Assembly (NCBI GenBank): GCA_025449845.1 | Contig: JANWIP010000013.1 | Location: 60,494 to 124,493, forward strand | Reading direction: 5' to 3' | Source: Solirubrobacteraceae bacterium | GTDB lineage: Bacteria > Actinomycetota > Thermoleophilia > Solirubrobacterales > Solirubrobacteraceae | DNA length: 64,000 bases | In this document: one piece after another, positions 23,348-31,011 of the stretch | Numbering within the stretch: position 1 is the first letter of the stretch | How the letters are laid out: the number at the start of each line of letters is the position of its first letter | Translations under genes and position numbers: made by a program | Notes under the pieces: model-generated | Database searches by the model: none | What the model was told of the DNA's origin: nothing | Seen by the model: only the letters and a program-made list of their open reading frames with translations

Positions 23348-24519
23348 TATCTTCGCCGCAGTCCCAAGATGCTCAACAGGAACGAGGTGAAGGCGATTTG
23401 TGTGCCCAGCACCACCAATGTCGCGGCGGTGATCGCCACCCGCTCCTGCACGAGGTTGCCAAAGCCGCTGTGGATCCACTGCGCCATGATCACCGCGACC
23501 ATCGCGACGCCCAACAGCGCCACCGTCGCGCCCAGCATCAGGCCGTGCTCAAGCCGGTAACGGCGGCTCATGCGCTCAAACCACGGGTCGTGCTCGCCCA
23601 TGAAATAGGTCGCGTATGCGAGCGCACACAAGCCCAGGCTCACGATCTGCGAGCCCACGATCAACATCAGCGATCCGCCGATCAGCGTGTGCACTGCCCA
23701 CTGGCGGCCGAGCACGTCGATGTGGGCGGCCACCATCCCGCAGATAAGGGCCCCAACTGTCGCGATCACGGCGCCGGGCAGGATGAAGAGGTGCCTGGGC
23801 GAGTGCAGTATCAGGAAGCGCAGGTGCCTCCAGCCGTCGCGAAAGCTCGACAGCTTGGACTCCCCGCCGCGCGCGTGATATTCGATCGGCAGCTGGCGGA
23901 TGTCGAGCTTGGCCTTCGCCGCCCGCACCACCATCTCCGAGGCGAACTCCATGCCCGTCGTGCGCAGATCCAGGCGCTCCAGGTGTTCGCGGCGGAAAGC
24001 CCGCATGCCGCAGTGCGCGTCGCTTACGCCCGTGTGGAACAGCAGGTTCAAGAAGTTCGACAGCAGCGGGTTGCCGATGTAGCGGTGATGCCACGGCATC
24101 GCTCCCGGGTGGATGTTGTCCATGCGGTTGCCGATCACCATGTCTCCGCCGGCTTCCAGTTCCGCGAGAAAGCGGGGGATCTCGTTGAAGTCGTAGGTCA
24201 GATCGGCGTCGGCCATCACGATGTAGCGCCCGCGCGCCGCCGCGAAGCCGGCCAGGTAGGCGCTACCGTAGCCGCGCAGCGGCTCGTGTACCACCCGCGC
24301 ACCCGCAAGCTCCGCCAGCTCGGCGCTGCCGTCTTCCGAGCCGTTGTCGGCCACCACCACCTCGCCGGGGATCTCCGCCTTCTCCATCGCCGCCAGCGCG
24401 ATCCCTACGCACTCTTCGATGTTCTCCGCCTCGTTCAGGCATGGGATCACCACCGAGACCAGGCAGCTCGCCTCCGGTGGATCGGCGACCGCGAGCGTGC
24501 TCTGAGCGCTTGCGCTCAT
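23347..24519 (-). CDS. GT2 glycosyltransferase, dolichol-/polyprenyl-phosphate sugar synthase type
   Basis: Protein of 390 residues with a GT-A catalytic domain in the first 240. Seen: VSVVIPCLNEAENIEECV near residue 22-39, VVADNGSEDGSAELA, the DxD motif IVMADADLTYDF, and GMRAFRREHLERL. At least four membrane segments follow (LFILPGAVIATVGALICGM and later). This is the layout of enzymes that load a sugar onto undecaprenyl phosphate for use by GT39/DUF2142-like proteins, which fits the downstream gene. I chose ATG 24519; an in-frame TTG at 24570 adds 17 residues of no family character. It is first gene of a three-gene overlapping operon. Confidence 0.82.
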   Translation of the reverse strand: MSASAQSTLAVADPPEASCLVSVVIPCLNEAENIEECVGIALAAMEKAEIPGEVVVADNGSEDGSAELAELAGARVVHEPLRGYGSAYLAGFAAARGRYIVMADADLTYDFNEIPRFLAELEAGGDMVIGNRMDNIHPGAMPWHHRYIGNPLLSNFLNLLFHTGVSDAHCGMRAFRREHLERLDLRTTGMEFASEMVVRAAKAKLDIRQLPIEYHARGGESKLSSFRDGWRHLRFLILHSPRHLFILPGAVIATVGALICGMVAAHIDVLGRQWAVHTLIGGSLMLIVGSQIVSLGLCALAYATYFMGEHDPWFERMSRRYRLEHGLMLGATVALLGVAMVAVIMAQWIHSGFGNLVQERVAITAATLVVLGTQIAFTSFLLSILGLRRR

Positions 24520-24596
24520 CTGTTCGGGGAGTGTTTGGGCAAGGGAGATCGGGCCTGTCAGTGGAGGCAATGCGTCCGAATAGTGGGACGTACTGC

Positions 24597-24625
24597 ACTG
24601 TGCCCGATCGTGCTGCGACCGTCAA
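24597..24625 (-). promoter_or_regulatory. Putative promoter of the GT2 operon
   Basis: On the minus strand TTGACG (24620-24625) is followed after 17 bases by CACAGT (24597-24602), about 78 bases before the GT2 start. The -35 box is good, the -10 box weak. The rest of the 24520-24754 gap holds no gene that I can see. Confidence 0.35.
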
Positions 24626-24754
24626 GTAGATAGAAACATTCCGGGTGCTGTTAGGGGTGCTCGCGGCTCGGTATGAAGACGTCGGAGACGAATCTGCTCG
24701 CTGAGCAGGGCTGTCAGGGCAAGGCCGAGAGGCCGCGCGGAGCGCGACCCTGGG

Positions 24755-26584
24755 CTACTCGGAGGCGCTTTTGATCGTTGCGATCGGGGCGCCCGCGGCG
24801 ATCGGCGCGCCCTCTGTGATCGGCAGCTCGGCGATGACGCCCGCCTTATGGGCGGTGATCTCGTTCTCCATCTTCATCGCCTCGATGATGCACAGCAGCT
24901 GGCCCTCCTGCACGGTGTCGCCCTGCTTGACCAGCACCTTCCACATGTTTCCCTGCAGTGGCGAGGGCAGCGTGTCCGGCCCACCTCCTGAAGCGGACTT
25001 TCGCTCGCCGCGCTTAGGCGCCTGACGCCCTGCGGCCGGCGCTGCGCCGTTCATGCCAGCGTATTGACCTGCACCGGCTGGTGCATCGCCCACGACGCGC
25101 ACGTCAAAGCGCCGGCCGGAGACCTCCACGGTGTAGCTCTGCTCGATCTTCTCCGCCTCATCCTCATCGGTTTTGGAGGCTCCACCCGCCGGCGCCTCGA
25201 AGGCCAGCGTCTTGAGCCACTGCTTGTCCTCCAGCAGCTCGCGGCAGGTCTCGCCACGCTCCCACTGCTCGCTGGCCAGCAGCGCCTTGTGGAAGGGGAT
25301 CAGCGTCTTCAGGCCCTCGATCTCGTATTCCTCCAGCGCGCGCAGCATGCGCCTGGTGGCCTGCGCGCGGTCGGCGTCCCACACGATCAGCTTGGCCACC
25401 ATCGGGTCATACATCGGCGAGACTTCCCCGCCTGCGCCCACGCCCGAGTCCACGCGCACGCCCGGGCCGCTCGGCTCGCGGTAGGCGCCGATCTTGCCCG
25501 GCGCCGGCGCGAAGTTCTTGGAGGCGTCCTCGGCGTTGATGCGGCACTCGATCGCATGCCCCTTCAGTTCGATGTCCTCCTGCTTGTAGGACAGTGGCTC
25601 GCCTGCCGCCGCGCGTATGCCCTCCTTGACGATGTCTATGCCCGTCGTCATCTCCGTCACGCAGTGCTCTACCTGCACGCGCGTATTCATCTCCAGGAAG
25701 AAATACTCCGCCTGGGTGGGTGGGCCTCCATCTCTGGCTGAGAGCAGGCCCTCGATCGTGCCCGCGCCCACATAGTCCACCGCGCGTGCCGCCTCCACGC
25801 CGATCCTGCCGATGCGCTCGCGCAACTCGGGGCTGACGACCCACTCCGGCGCTGGGGACTCCTCGATCACCTTCTGATGGCGACGCTGGATCGAGCAGTC
25901 GCGCTCGCCGAGGTGGATCACGTTGCCGTGGCGATCCGCCAGCACCTGCACCTCCACGTGGCGGGGGTCGGGCAGGTAGCGCTCCAGGTACACCGTCCCA
26001 TCGCTGAAGAACTTCTCGCCCTCGCGGCTGGCGCCCTCGAAGGCGCCTTGCAGCTCGTCTTCGGTCAGGGCCACGCGAAAGCCCTTGCCGCCGCCTCCGC
26101 CCGCCGCCTTCACGGCCACCGGGAAGCCGATCTCGGCCTGGGCGATCTTCATCGCGTCCTCGACGGTGGCCACCGCCTCGGTCGTGCCTGGCACGATCGG
26201 TACGCCTGCCGCCTGCATCAGCTCGCGGGCGCGCGTCTTTGAGCCCATCGCTTCGATCGCGCTCGCTGGCGGCCCGATGAAGACGATGCCCGCGTCCTCG
26301 CACGCCTTCGCGAACGGCGCGTTCTCGGCCAGGAAGCCATAGCCGGGGTGGATCGCCTCGGCGCCGGAGCGCTTGGTCACGTCGAGAATCTTCTCGATGC
26401 TCAGGTAGTTCTCCGCCGCCGGCCCCTCGCCGAGGTTGTAGGCCTCATCGCCACGCTTTGCGTGCAGGGCTTCGCGATCGAGCTCGGAGTAGACCGCGAC
26501 CGAGGCGATCCCCATCTCCTCCAGAGCCCGCATGATGCGAATGGCGATCTCGCCGCGGTTGGCTACCAGGACTTTCGTGAACAT
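24755..26584 (-). CDS. Acetyl-/propionyl-CoA carboxylase alpha subunit (biotin carboxylase + biotin carrier)
   Basis: Protein of 609 residues. The biotin carboxylase part starts MFTKVLVANRGEIAIRIMRA and has HPGYGFLAENA, the ATP-grasp loop AAGGGGGKGFRV near 165, EVQVLADRHGNVIHLGERDCSIQRRHQKVIEE near 215-246, and EMNTRVQVEHCVTE. The C-terminal biotinyl domain carries EAMKMENEI, with the biotinylated lysine near residue 576. It carboxylates biotin for an acyl-CoA carboxylase; the matching beta subunit is at 36356 and an epsilon-like subunit at 32997. ATG 26584 is the family start. Upstream lie a long hairpin, a TTGACG promoter and twin palindromes, so it is probably regulated. Confidence 0.93.
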   Translation of the reverse strand: MFTKVLVANRGEIAIRIMRALEEMGIASVAVYSELDREALHAKRGDEAYNLGEGPAAENYLSIEKILDVTKRSGAEAIHPGYGFLAENAPFAKACEDAGIVFIGPPASAIEAMGSKTRARELMQAAGVPIVPGTTEAVATVEDAMKIAQAEIGFPVAVKAAGGGGGKGFRVALTEDELQGAFEGASREGEKFFSDGTVYLERYLPDPRHVEVQVLADRHGNVIHLGERDCSIQRRHQKVIEESPAPEWVVSPELRERIGRIGVEAARAVDYVGAGTIEGLLSARDGGPPTQAEYFFLEMNTRVQVEHCVTEMTTGIDIVKEGIRAAAGEPLSYKQEDIELKGHAIECRINAEDASKNFAPAPGKIGAYREPSGPGVRVDSGVGAGGEVSPMYDPMVAKLIVWDADRAQATRRMLRALEEYEIEGLKTLIPFHKALLASEQWERGETCRELLEDKQWLKTLAFEAPAGGASKTDEDEAEKIEQSYTVEVSGRRFDVRVVGDAPAGAGQYAGMNGAAPAAGRQAPKRGERKSASGGGPDTLPSPLQGNMWKVLVKQGDTVQEGQLLCIIEAMKMENEITAHKAGVIAELPITEGAPIAAGAPIATIKSASE

Positions 26585-26640
26585 CCAGGGGCGGCAGCCT
26601 AGCCGCTCGGGGCCTCTTCGTGCGTCGAGGATGGCAGGCT

Positions 26641-26683
26641 GCTCGCGTCCGGGGTAAGCGCTCCACAAACCCCGGACGCGAGC
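26641..26683 (-). promoter_or_regulatory. 14-bp perfect hairpin in the leader of the carboxylase alpha gene
   Basis: GCTCGCGTCCGGGG (26641-26654) pairs perfectly with CCCCGGACGCGAGC (26670-26683) around a 15-base loop. It lies about 57 bases before ATG 26584, downstream of the putative promoter, so it would be in the mRNA leader. No T-run follows. A second, weaker hairpin (GACGAC/GTCGTC) is at 26738-26757. Either an RNA element or a large operator is possible. Confidence 0.5.
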
Positions 26684-26821
26684 TGGGACACCGCCCTGGC
26701 ACGCTTTCGCGTTCGGTGCCCCCTGCCTGCCTGGGTGGACGACACTGGGGGGTCGTCACACCAGTCAAGCCTGGGGTTGCCTTACTGGCCGAGCCGTTCG
26801 GTCTTTTCGAATACGGCTAAA

Positions 26822-26850
26822 GAAGTACAGGACTTTGCCGGCCCCGTCAA
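26822..26850 (-). promoter_or_regulatory. Putative promoter of the carboxylase alpha gene
   Basis: On the minus strand TTGACG (26845-26850) is followed after 17 bases by TACTTC (26822-26827). The -35 box directly abuts the palindrome at 26851. The predicted leader is about 230 bases. In the 26585-27049 gap I see this promoter, the hairpins and the twin palindromes, but no gene. Confidence 0.4.
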
Positions 26851-26894
26851 CGTGCATATGCACGAATTTTCGAAAGATTCCGTGCACCTGCACG
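26851..26894. promoter_or_regulatory. Twin palindromic operator-like sites
   Basis: CGTGCATATGCACG (26851-26864) is a perfect palindrome; CGTGCACCTGCACG (26881-26894) is a second copy with a two-base centre. Each is followed by A, four bases and TCG. Their spacing is exactly 30 bp, close to three helical turns. The first touches the -35 box of the putative promoter for the carboxylase alpha gene. This is the form of a cooperative repressor or activator site; the binding protein is unknown. Confidence 0.55.
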
Positions 26895-27049
26895 AAGAGT
26901 CGTGAGATTTGGCTCTACAAGGGGATTCCGCGCGAGCCTTCTGGACAAAGATTTCCTGAAGAAATCGAATCAGATCGGCTCATGGCGTCTCCGGTGGCTC
27001 ATCGAGCGGTACCTGTTGGCGGCCCCGGCCGGACCGCCAGACGCTGCTC

Positions 27050-28330
27050 TCAGCCGTCGACTGGGGCAACCAAGCCGGCGCCGACCGTCTCGTTGCTCGC
27101 CTCATCGATCAGGATGAAGCTGCCCGTGCGGCGATTCTCGCCATAGGGGTCGAAGCTCAAGGGGGCGCTTGTACGCAGGCGTACCCTGCCGATGTCGTTC
27201 AGGCCGAGCTCCGCTGGCGCTCCTACCCGCTCAAGCGTATGTACGTCCACGCAGTCGCGCAGCTCGTCGACTACGGCGTTGGCGCTGCGCGAGGTGTGCT
27301 TGATCGCGTAGCGCCCACCTGGCCGCAGCGGGCGCTCGTGCAGCCAGCAGATGTCCGCCTCCAGCTCGCGTGAGACCGTGGGCGCCTCGGCGGCGCGGCA
27401 GATCAGCTCGCCGCGTGAGACATCCAGCTCGTCCTCCAGACGCAGCGTCAGCGACATCGGCGCCATCGCCTCATCGAGCTCGCCGTCATAGGTGTCGATC
27501 GCCTTGATCTTCGTGCGCTCTCCGCCGGGCAGCACGATCACCTCCTCGCCCTTGCGCAGCGCGCCGCTTGCCAACTGGCCGGCGTAGCCGCGGTAGTCGG
27601 TGGCGGTCGCCGGGCGGATCACCCACTGCACGGGGAAGCGTGCCGGCGTGTCGTAGGGGTGGTCGTAGGAGACTTCTACGCCCTCCAGCAGCTCCAACAG
27701 CGTCGGTCCCTCATACCAGGGCATGTGCTGCGAGCGGTCCACCACGTTGTCGCCCTCGAGCGCCGACATCGGGATGTATGTGAGGTCGGCCCCGCTGCCC
27801 AGATTGGCCCCGCCGCCGAGCTTCGCGGCGAACTCGGCGAACTCCAAGGCCAGCTCGTCAAAGCGCGCCTGCGAGTACTCCGCCAGGTCCATCTTGTTGA
27901 CCGCCACCACCACGTGCGGGATGCCGAGCAGCGCGCTGATGAAGGCATGGCGCTTGGACTGCTCCAGCACGCCCTTGCGCGCGTCCAGCAGGATCACCGA
28001 CAGATCCGCCGTGGAGGCGCCCGTGACCATGTTGCGCGTGTACTGCTGGTGGCCCGGGCAGTCGGCGATGATGAAGCGGCGCTTGGGCGTGGCGAAGTAG
28101 CGGTAGGCGACATCGATCGTGATGCCCTGCTCGCGCTCCGCGCGCAGGCCGTCGGTCAAGAGGGCCAGATCCAGGGCGCCCTCGCCGCCGCGGCGCTCGC
28201 TGGCCTGGGCCACGTGTTCCAGCTGGTCCTCGAACACCTGCTTGGTGTCGTACAGCAGGCGCCCGATCAGCGTGCTCTTGCCGTCATCCACCGATCCGGC
28301 CGTCGTGAAGCGCAGCAGGTCCAGCGTCAT
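27050..28330 (-). CDS. cysN: Sulfate adenylyltransferase subunit 1 (GTPase)
   Basis: GTP-binding subunit of ATP sulfurylase, 426 residues. It couples GTP hydrolysis to formation of adenosine 5'-phosphosulfate from ATP and sulfate. Seen: the P-loop AGSVDDGKSTLIGRLL near residue 11, EREQGITIDVAYRYF, ADCPGHQQYTRNMVTGAS near 90, and NKMDL for guanine specificity. The elongation-factor-like beta domains follow. There is no C-terminal APS-kinase domain, which agrees with direct reduction of APS by the CysH here. It is the last gene of the sulfate operon, 86 bp after cysD, with a hairpin between. Confidence 0.95.
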   Translation of the reverse strand: MTLDLLRFTTAGSVDDGKSTLIGRLLYDTKQVFEDQLEHVAQASERRGGEGALDLALLTDGLRAEREQGITIDVAYRYFATPKRRFIIADCPGHQQYTRNMVTGASTADLSVILLDARKGVLEQSKRHAFISALLGIPHVVVAVNKMDLAEYSQARFDELALEFAEFAAKLGGGANLGSGADLTYIPMSALEGDNVVDRSQHMPWYEGPTLLELLEGVEVSYDHPYDTPARFPVQWVIRPATATDYRGYAGQLASGALRKGEEVIVLPGGERTKIKAIDTYDGELDEAMAPMSLTLRLEDELDVSRGELICRAAEAPTVSRELEADICWLHERPLRPGGRYAIKHTSRSANAVVDELRDCVDVHTLERVGAPAELGLNDIGRVRLRTSAPLSFDPYGENRRTGSFILIDEASNETVGAGLVAPVDG

Positions 28331-28378
28331 CGCCTTGCTCCCCCGCGCGCGTCAGTTGCCGCATCGCGCGGCCCACCC

Positions 28379-28397
28379 GACCCCCCCTGCGGGGGTC
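28379..28397 (-). promoter_or_regulatory. Intercistronic hairpin between cysD and cysN
   Basis: GACCCCC and GGGGGTC pair around a 5-base loop, in the only sizeable gap of the cysD-cysN pair. There is no T-run after it on the minus strand, so it is more likely an mRNA-processing or stability element than a terminator. Confidence 0.4.
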
Positions 28398-28416
28398 TCT
28401 CAAAATAAAAGGTCAT

Positions 28417-29334
28417 CTAGAAATACCCCGCCTTCTTGCGATCCTCCATCGCGGCCTCCGAGACGCGGTCATCCGCGCGGGTCTCGCCGCGCTCGGTGAT
28501 CCGCGTCGCCGCGATCTCCACGACCACTTCCTCAAGCGTCGCCGCCCGCGAGCGCACGCCGCCGGTGCAGCTCATGTCGCCCACCGTGCGATAGCGCACC
28601 GTCTCGCTGAAGATCTGCTCGCCGTCGATCAGCTCCGTGCCCTCGCGCCAGGCATACAGCATGCCGTCGCGCTGGAAGACCTCGCGCTCGTGCGCGAAGT
28701 AGATCGAAGGCACCTCAAGGCCCTCAGCGTCGATGTACTCCCACACATCGAGCTCGGTCCAGTTCGACAGCGGGAAGACGCGCACGTTCTCGCCCTTTTT
28801 GATGCGCCCGTTGTAGAGGTTCCACAGCTCCGGGCGCTGGTTCTTGGGGTCCCACTGGCCGAAGTCATCGCGGAAGGAGAAGACGCGCTCCTTGGCCCTT
28901 GCGCGCTCCTCGTCGCGGCGTGCGCCGCCGAAGGCCGCATCGAAGCCATGCTCGGCGATCGCATCCAGCAGCGTCACCGTCTGCAGGCGGTTGCGCGAGG
29001 CTCGTGGGCCGGTCTCCTCGACGGCGCGGCCTTTGTCGATCGACTCCTGCACGCTCGCCACGATCAGCCGCTCGCCCAGTTCGGCCACGCGGCGGTCGCG
29101 GTACTCGATCACCTCGGGGAAGTTGTGGCCCGTGTCCACGTGCATCAGCGGGAACGGGAAGGGCGCCGGGCGGAACGCCTTCTCGGCCAGGCGCAGCAGC
29201 ACGATCGAGTCCTTGCCGCCGCTGAACAGCAGCACCGGGCGCTCCAGTTCCGCGGCCACCTCGCGCATCACGTGGATCGCCTCGCTCTCCAGCGCACGCA
29301 AGTGGCTCAACTGCTGTCGGCCCGCGGGACTCAT
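28417..29334 (-). CDS. cysD: Sulfate adenylyltransferase subunit 2
   Basis: Catalytic subunit of ATP sulfurylase, 305 residues, of the adenosine-nucleotide alpha-hydrolase (PP-loop) fold. Seen: LLFSGGKDSIVLLRLAEKAF near residue 35-54 (PP-loop), HVDTGHNFPEVIEYRD, AFGGARRDEERARAKER near 135, and a C-terminal RERGETRADDR-like region ending KKAGYF, all typical. It acts with CysN. ATG 29334 overlaps the stop of the TauE-like gene as ATGA, so translation is coupled. Confidence 0.95.
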   Translation of the reverse strand: MSPAGRQQLSHLRALESEAIHVMREVAAELERPVLLFSGGKDSIVLLRLAEKAFRPAPFPFPLMHVDTGHNFPEVIEYRDRRVAELGERLIVASVQESIDKGRAVEETGPRASRNRLQTVTLLDAIAEHGFDAAFGGARRDEERARAKERVFSFRDDFGQWDPKNQRPELWNLYNGRIKKGENVRVFPLSNWTELDVWEYIDAEGLEVPSIYFAHEREVFQRDGMLYAWREGTELIDGEQIFSETVRYRTVGDMSCTGGVRSRAATLEEVVVEIAATRITERGETRADDRVSEAAMEDRKKAGYF

Positions 29335-30302
29335 GGCCGCTCCGGTGCGCTCAACGCGGCTTTGCCGGTACCTGACACGACTGCGTTACCTGTGCCCGCC
29401 GTTGCCACCTTGCCGCCGCCCAGCCATACCGGGCGGGCGCTGCTCAGCAGCCATCCCACCAGGCCCACCGCGACGGGCACTCCGAAGACGACGCCCACGG
29501 GCATCTGCCCCCCGGCGTTCTTCACCATTGCCAGCGCGCTGCCCAGCAGCACCGCGCCGAGCGTAACCCGCAACGCCTGCGTGGGCACCCGGTCAATGAA
29601 GTGTGTGCCGATCCACACGCCCGGGATCGAGCCGATCAGGATGTTGCCCATCAGGCCGTAGTCCACGTTGCCGCTGATCACATTCGCCGTCCCCGCCACC
29701 CACAGCAGCATCGCCGCATGGAACACATCGGTGCCCACCACCCGCCTGGGCGTCAGGCGGAAGAGCACGATCAGCGCCACTCCTATCAGCGCGCCGCTGC
29801 CCACCGATGTCAATCCCAGGATCGTGCCCAGCACGAAGCCCAGCGCGATCGCCGCGAGCTTCGTGCGGGTCGTGAACGTGAACGTCTCGCGCTCCCTTGC
29901 CGCCAGGTGACTCAGCAGGAACGTCCGCACGAGCACGACCGTCGCCACCATCAGGAGCGCCGCCGCCACGCATCCCAGCAGCACCTGGTCGAATTCCTTG
30001 CCGTATGCCTTGTGTAGGCGGTTCACCAGCAACACCCCCAGCAGCGCCCCCGGCACACTGCCGAACCCCAGCCACTTGGAGACCGTCAGATCGACCGTGC
30101 CCTTGCGCAGGTGCCTGTAGCCGCCCAGCGTCTTGGTGATCGCGCCGTACATCAGGTCGGTGCCGATCGCCACCACCGGCTGCACGCCCAGCACGATGAT
30201 CAACAGCGGCGTCATCAGCGAGCCGCCGCCGATCCCCGTCAGGCCGATCAGGATGCCCACGCCGAGGCCAAACAGCACTATCTCAGGACTGACGCCTAGC
30301 AT
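29331..30302 (-). CDS. TauE/SafE-family membrane permease, probable sulfate or sulfite transporter
   Basis: Membrane protein of 323 residues with about eight hydrophobic segments and two repeats of the family motif. The first is GILIGLTGIGGGSLMTPLLI near residue 15; the second is GFVLGTILGLTSVGSGALIGV near 155. The family moves sulfur anions and small organic acids. Encoded between cysH and cysD within the operon, it probably imports sulfate or exports excess sulfite; direction is not visible in sequence. The start is 4 bp after the cysH stop, and the stop overlaps the cysD start. Confidence 0.85.
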   Translation of the reverse strand: MLGVSPEIVLFGLGVGILIGLTGIGGGSLMTPLLIIVLGVQPVVAIGTDLMYGAITKTLGGYRHLRKGTVDLTVSKWLGFGSVPGALLGVLLVNRLHKAYGKEFDQVLLGCVAAALLMVATVVLVRTFLLSHLAARERETFTFTTRTKLAAIALGFVLGTILGLTSVGSGALIGVALIVLFRLTPRRVVGTDVFHAAMLLWVAGTANVISGNVDYGLMGNILIGSIPGVWIGTHFIDRVPTQALRVTLGAVLLGSALAMVKNAGGQMPVGVVFGVPVAVGLVGWLLSSARPVWLGGGKVATAGTGNAVVSGTGKAALSAPERP

Positions 30303-30306
30303 CGCG

Positions 30307-31011
30307 TCATGCGGCGTCCCTGCCGCTCACGACGCTTGGTGCTCGCAGGTCTTCGACGTGCAATCCGCACTCGGTCTTATCGCTGCCCGCCCAGCGACCC
30401 TCACGGCCGCTGCCCGGCAAGGTGCAGGGGGCGCAGCCGATCGAGGCGTAGCCCTGGTCGTGCAGTGGGTTGTAAGGCAGTCCGCGCTCGTGGATGCGCC
30501 GCCACAGGTCCTTCTCGCTCCACAGGGTCAGCGGGTTGTACTTCTGGATGCCACGCTGCTCGTCGGTTTCGATCAGCTCCGTCGCCTCGCGCGTCGGTCC
30601 CTGCTCGCGGCGGATACCCGTGATCCATGCCTCCGCACCCTCCAGGGAGCGCTCCAGGGCGGCGACCTTGGCAACCGAGCAGCAGTCCTCAGGACCGCCC
30701 CACGGCTTCTCGGCGCGCGTCGCGTCCTGCACCTCGATCTTGACGCCGAAGCGCTCCTCGAACTGGCGCCAGGTGGCGAGCGTCTCTGGGAACAGCACGC
30801 CTGTATCGATCGTCACGATTTTCACCGGGGTGTGGCCATCGCCGATGCGCAGCAGCTCGTCGAGCAGCACCGACTCCTCCTTCTGGAAGCTGCACAGCAG
30901 CACGACGCGCTCGCCGTGGCGCTCGACGGCCTCACGCAGGGTGTCCGTGAGGGTCTGCGTCGATGGCGGGGCGGCCTGCGCCGGCGGGGTGTTGTGCTCT
31001 AGACCGCGCAC
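30307..31011 (-). CDS. cysH: Adenylyl-sulfate reductase (iron-sulfur APS reductase, CysH family)
   Basis: Thioredoxin-dependent reductase of 234 residues that makes sulfite from APS. Seen: LLCSFQKEESVLLDEL (PP-loop-like), the cysteine pair in PEDCCSVAKV near 112 and GCAPC near 200, which together ligate a 4Fe-4S cluster and mark an APS rather than PAPS reductase. The C-terminal catalytic KTECGLH is present near residue 217. GTG 31011 overlaps the end of sir by 13 bp and has GAGGG just upstream; earlier in-frame starts lie inside sir and add unrelated sequence. Confidence 0.92.
   Translation of the reverse strand: MRGLEHNTPPAQAAPPSTQTLTDTLREAVERHGERVVLLCSFQKEESVLLDELLRIGDGHTPVKIVTIDTGVLFPETLATWRQFEERFGVKIEVQDATRAEKPWGGPEDCCSVAKVAALERSLEGAEAWITGIRREQGPTREATELIETDEQRGIQKYNPLTLWSEKDLWRRIHERGLPYNPLHDQGYASIGCAPCTLPGSGREGRWAGSDKTECGLHVEDLRAPSVVSGRDAA

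Noticed and set aside
23398..24633. Frame of 411 codons antisense to the GT2 gene
   Set aside because: It is rich in His, Gln, Arg and Ala as expected for an antisense shadow; the minus strand encodes a clear GT2 enzyme.
26835..27146. Frame of 103 codons on the plus strand in the carboxylase upstream region
   Set aside because: It overlaps the palindromes and the end of cysN, has low-complexity composition and no ribosome site.
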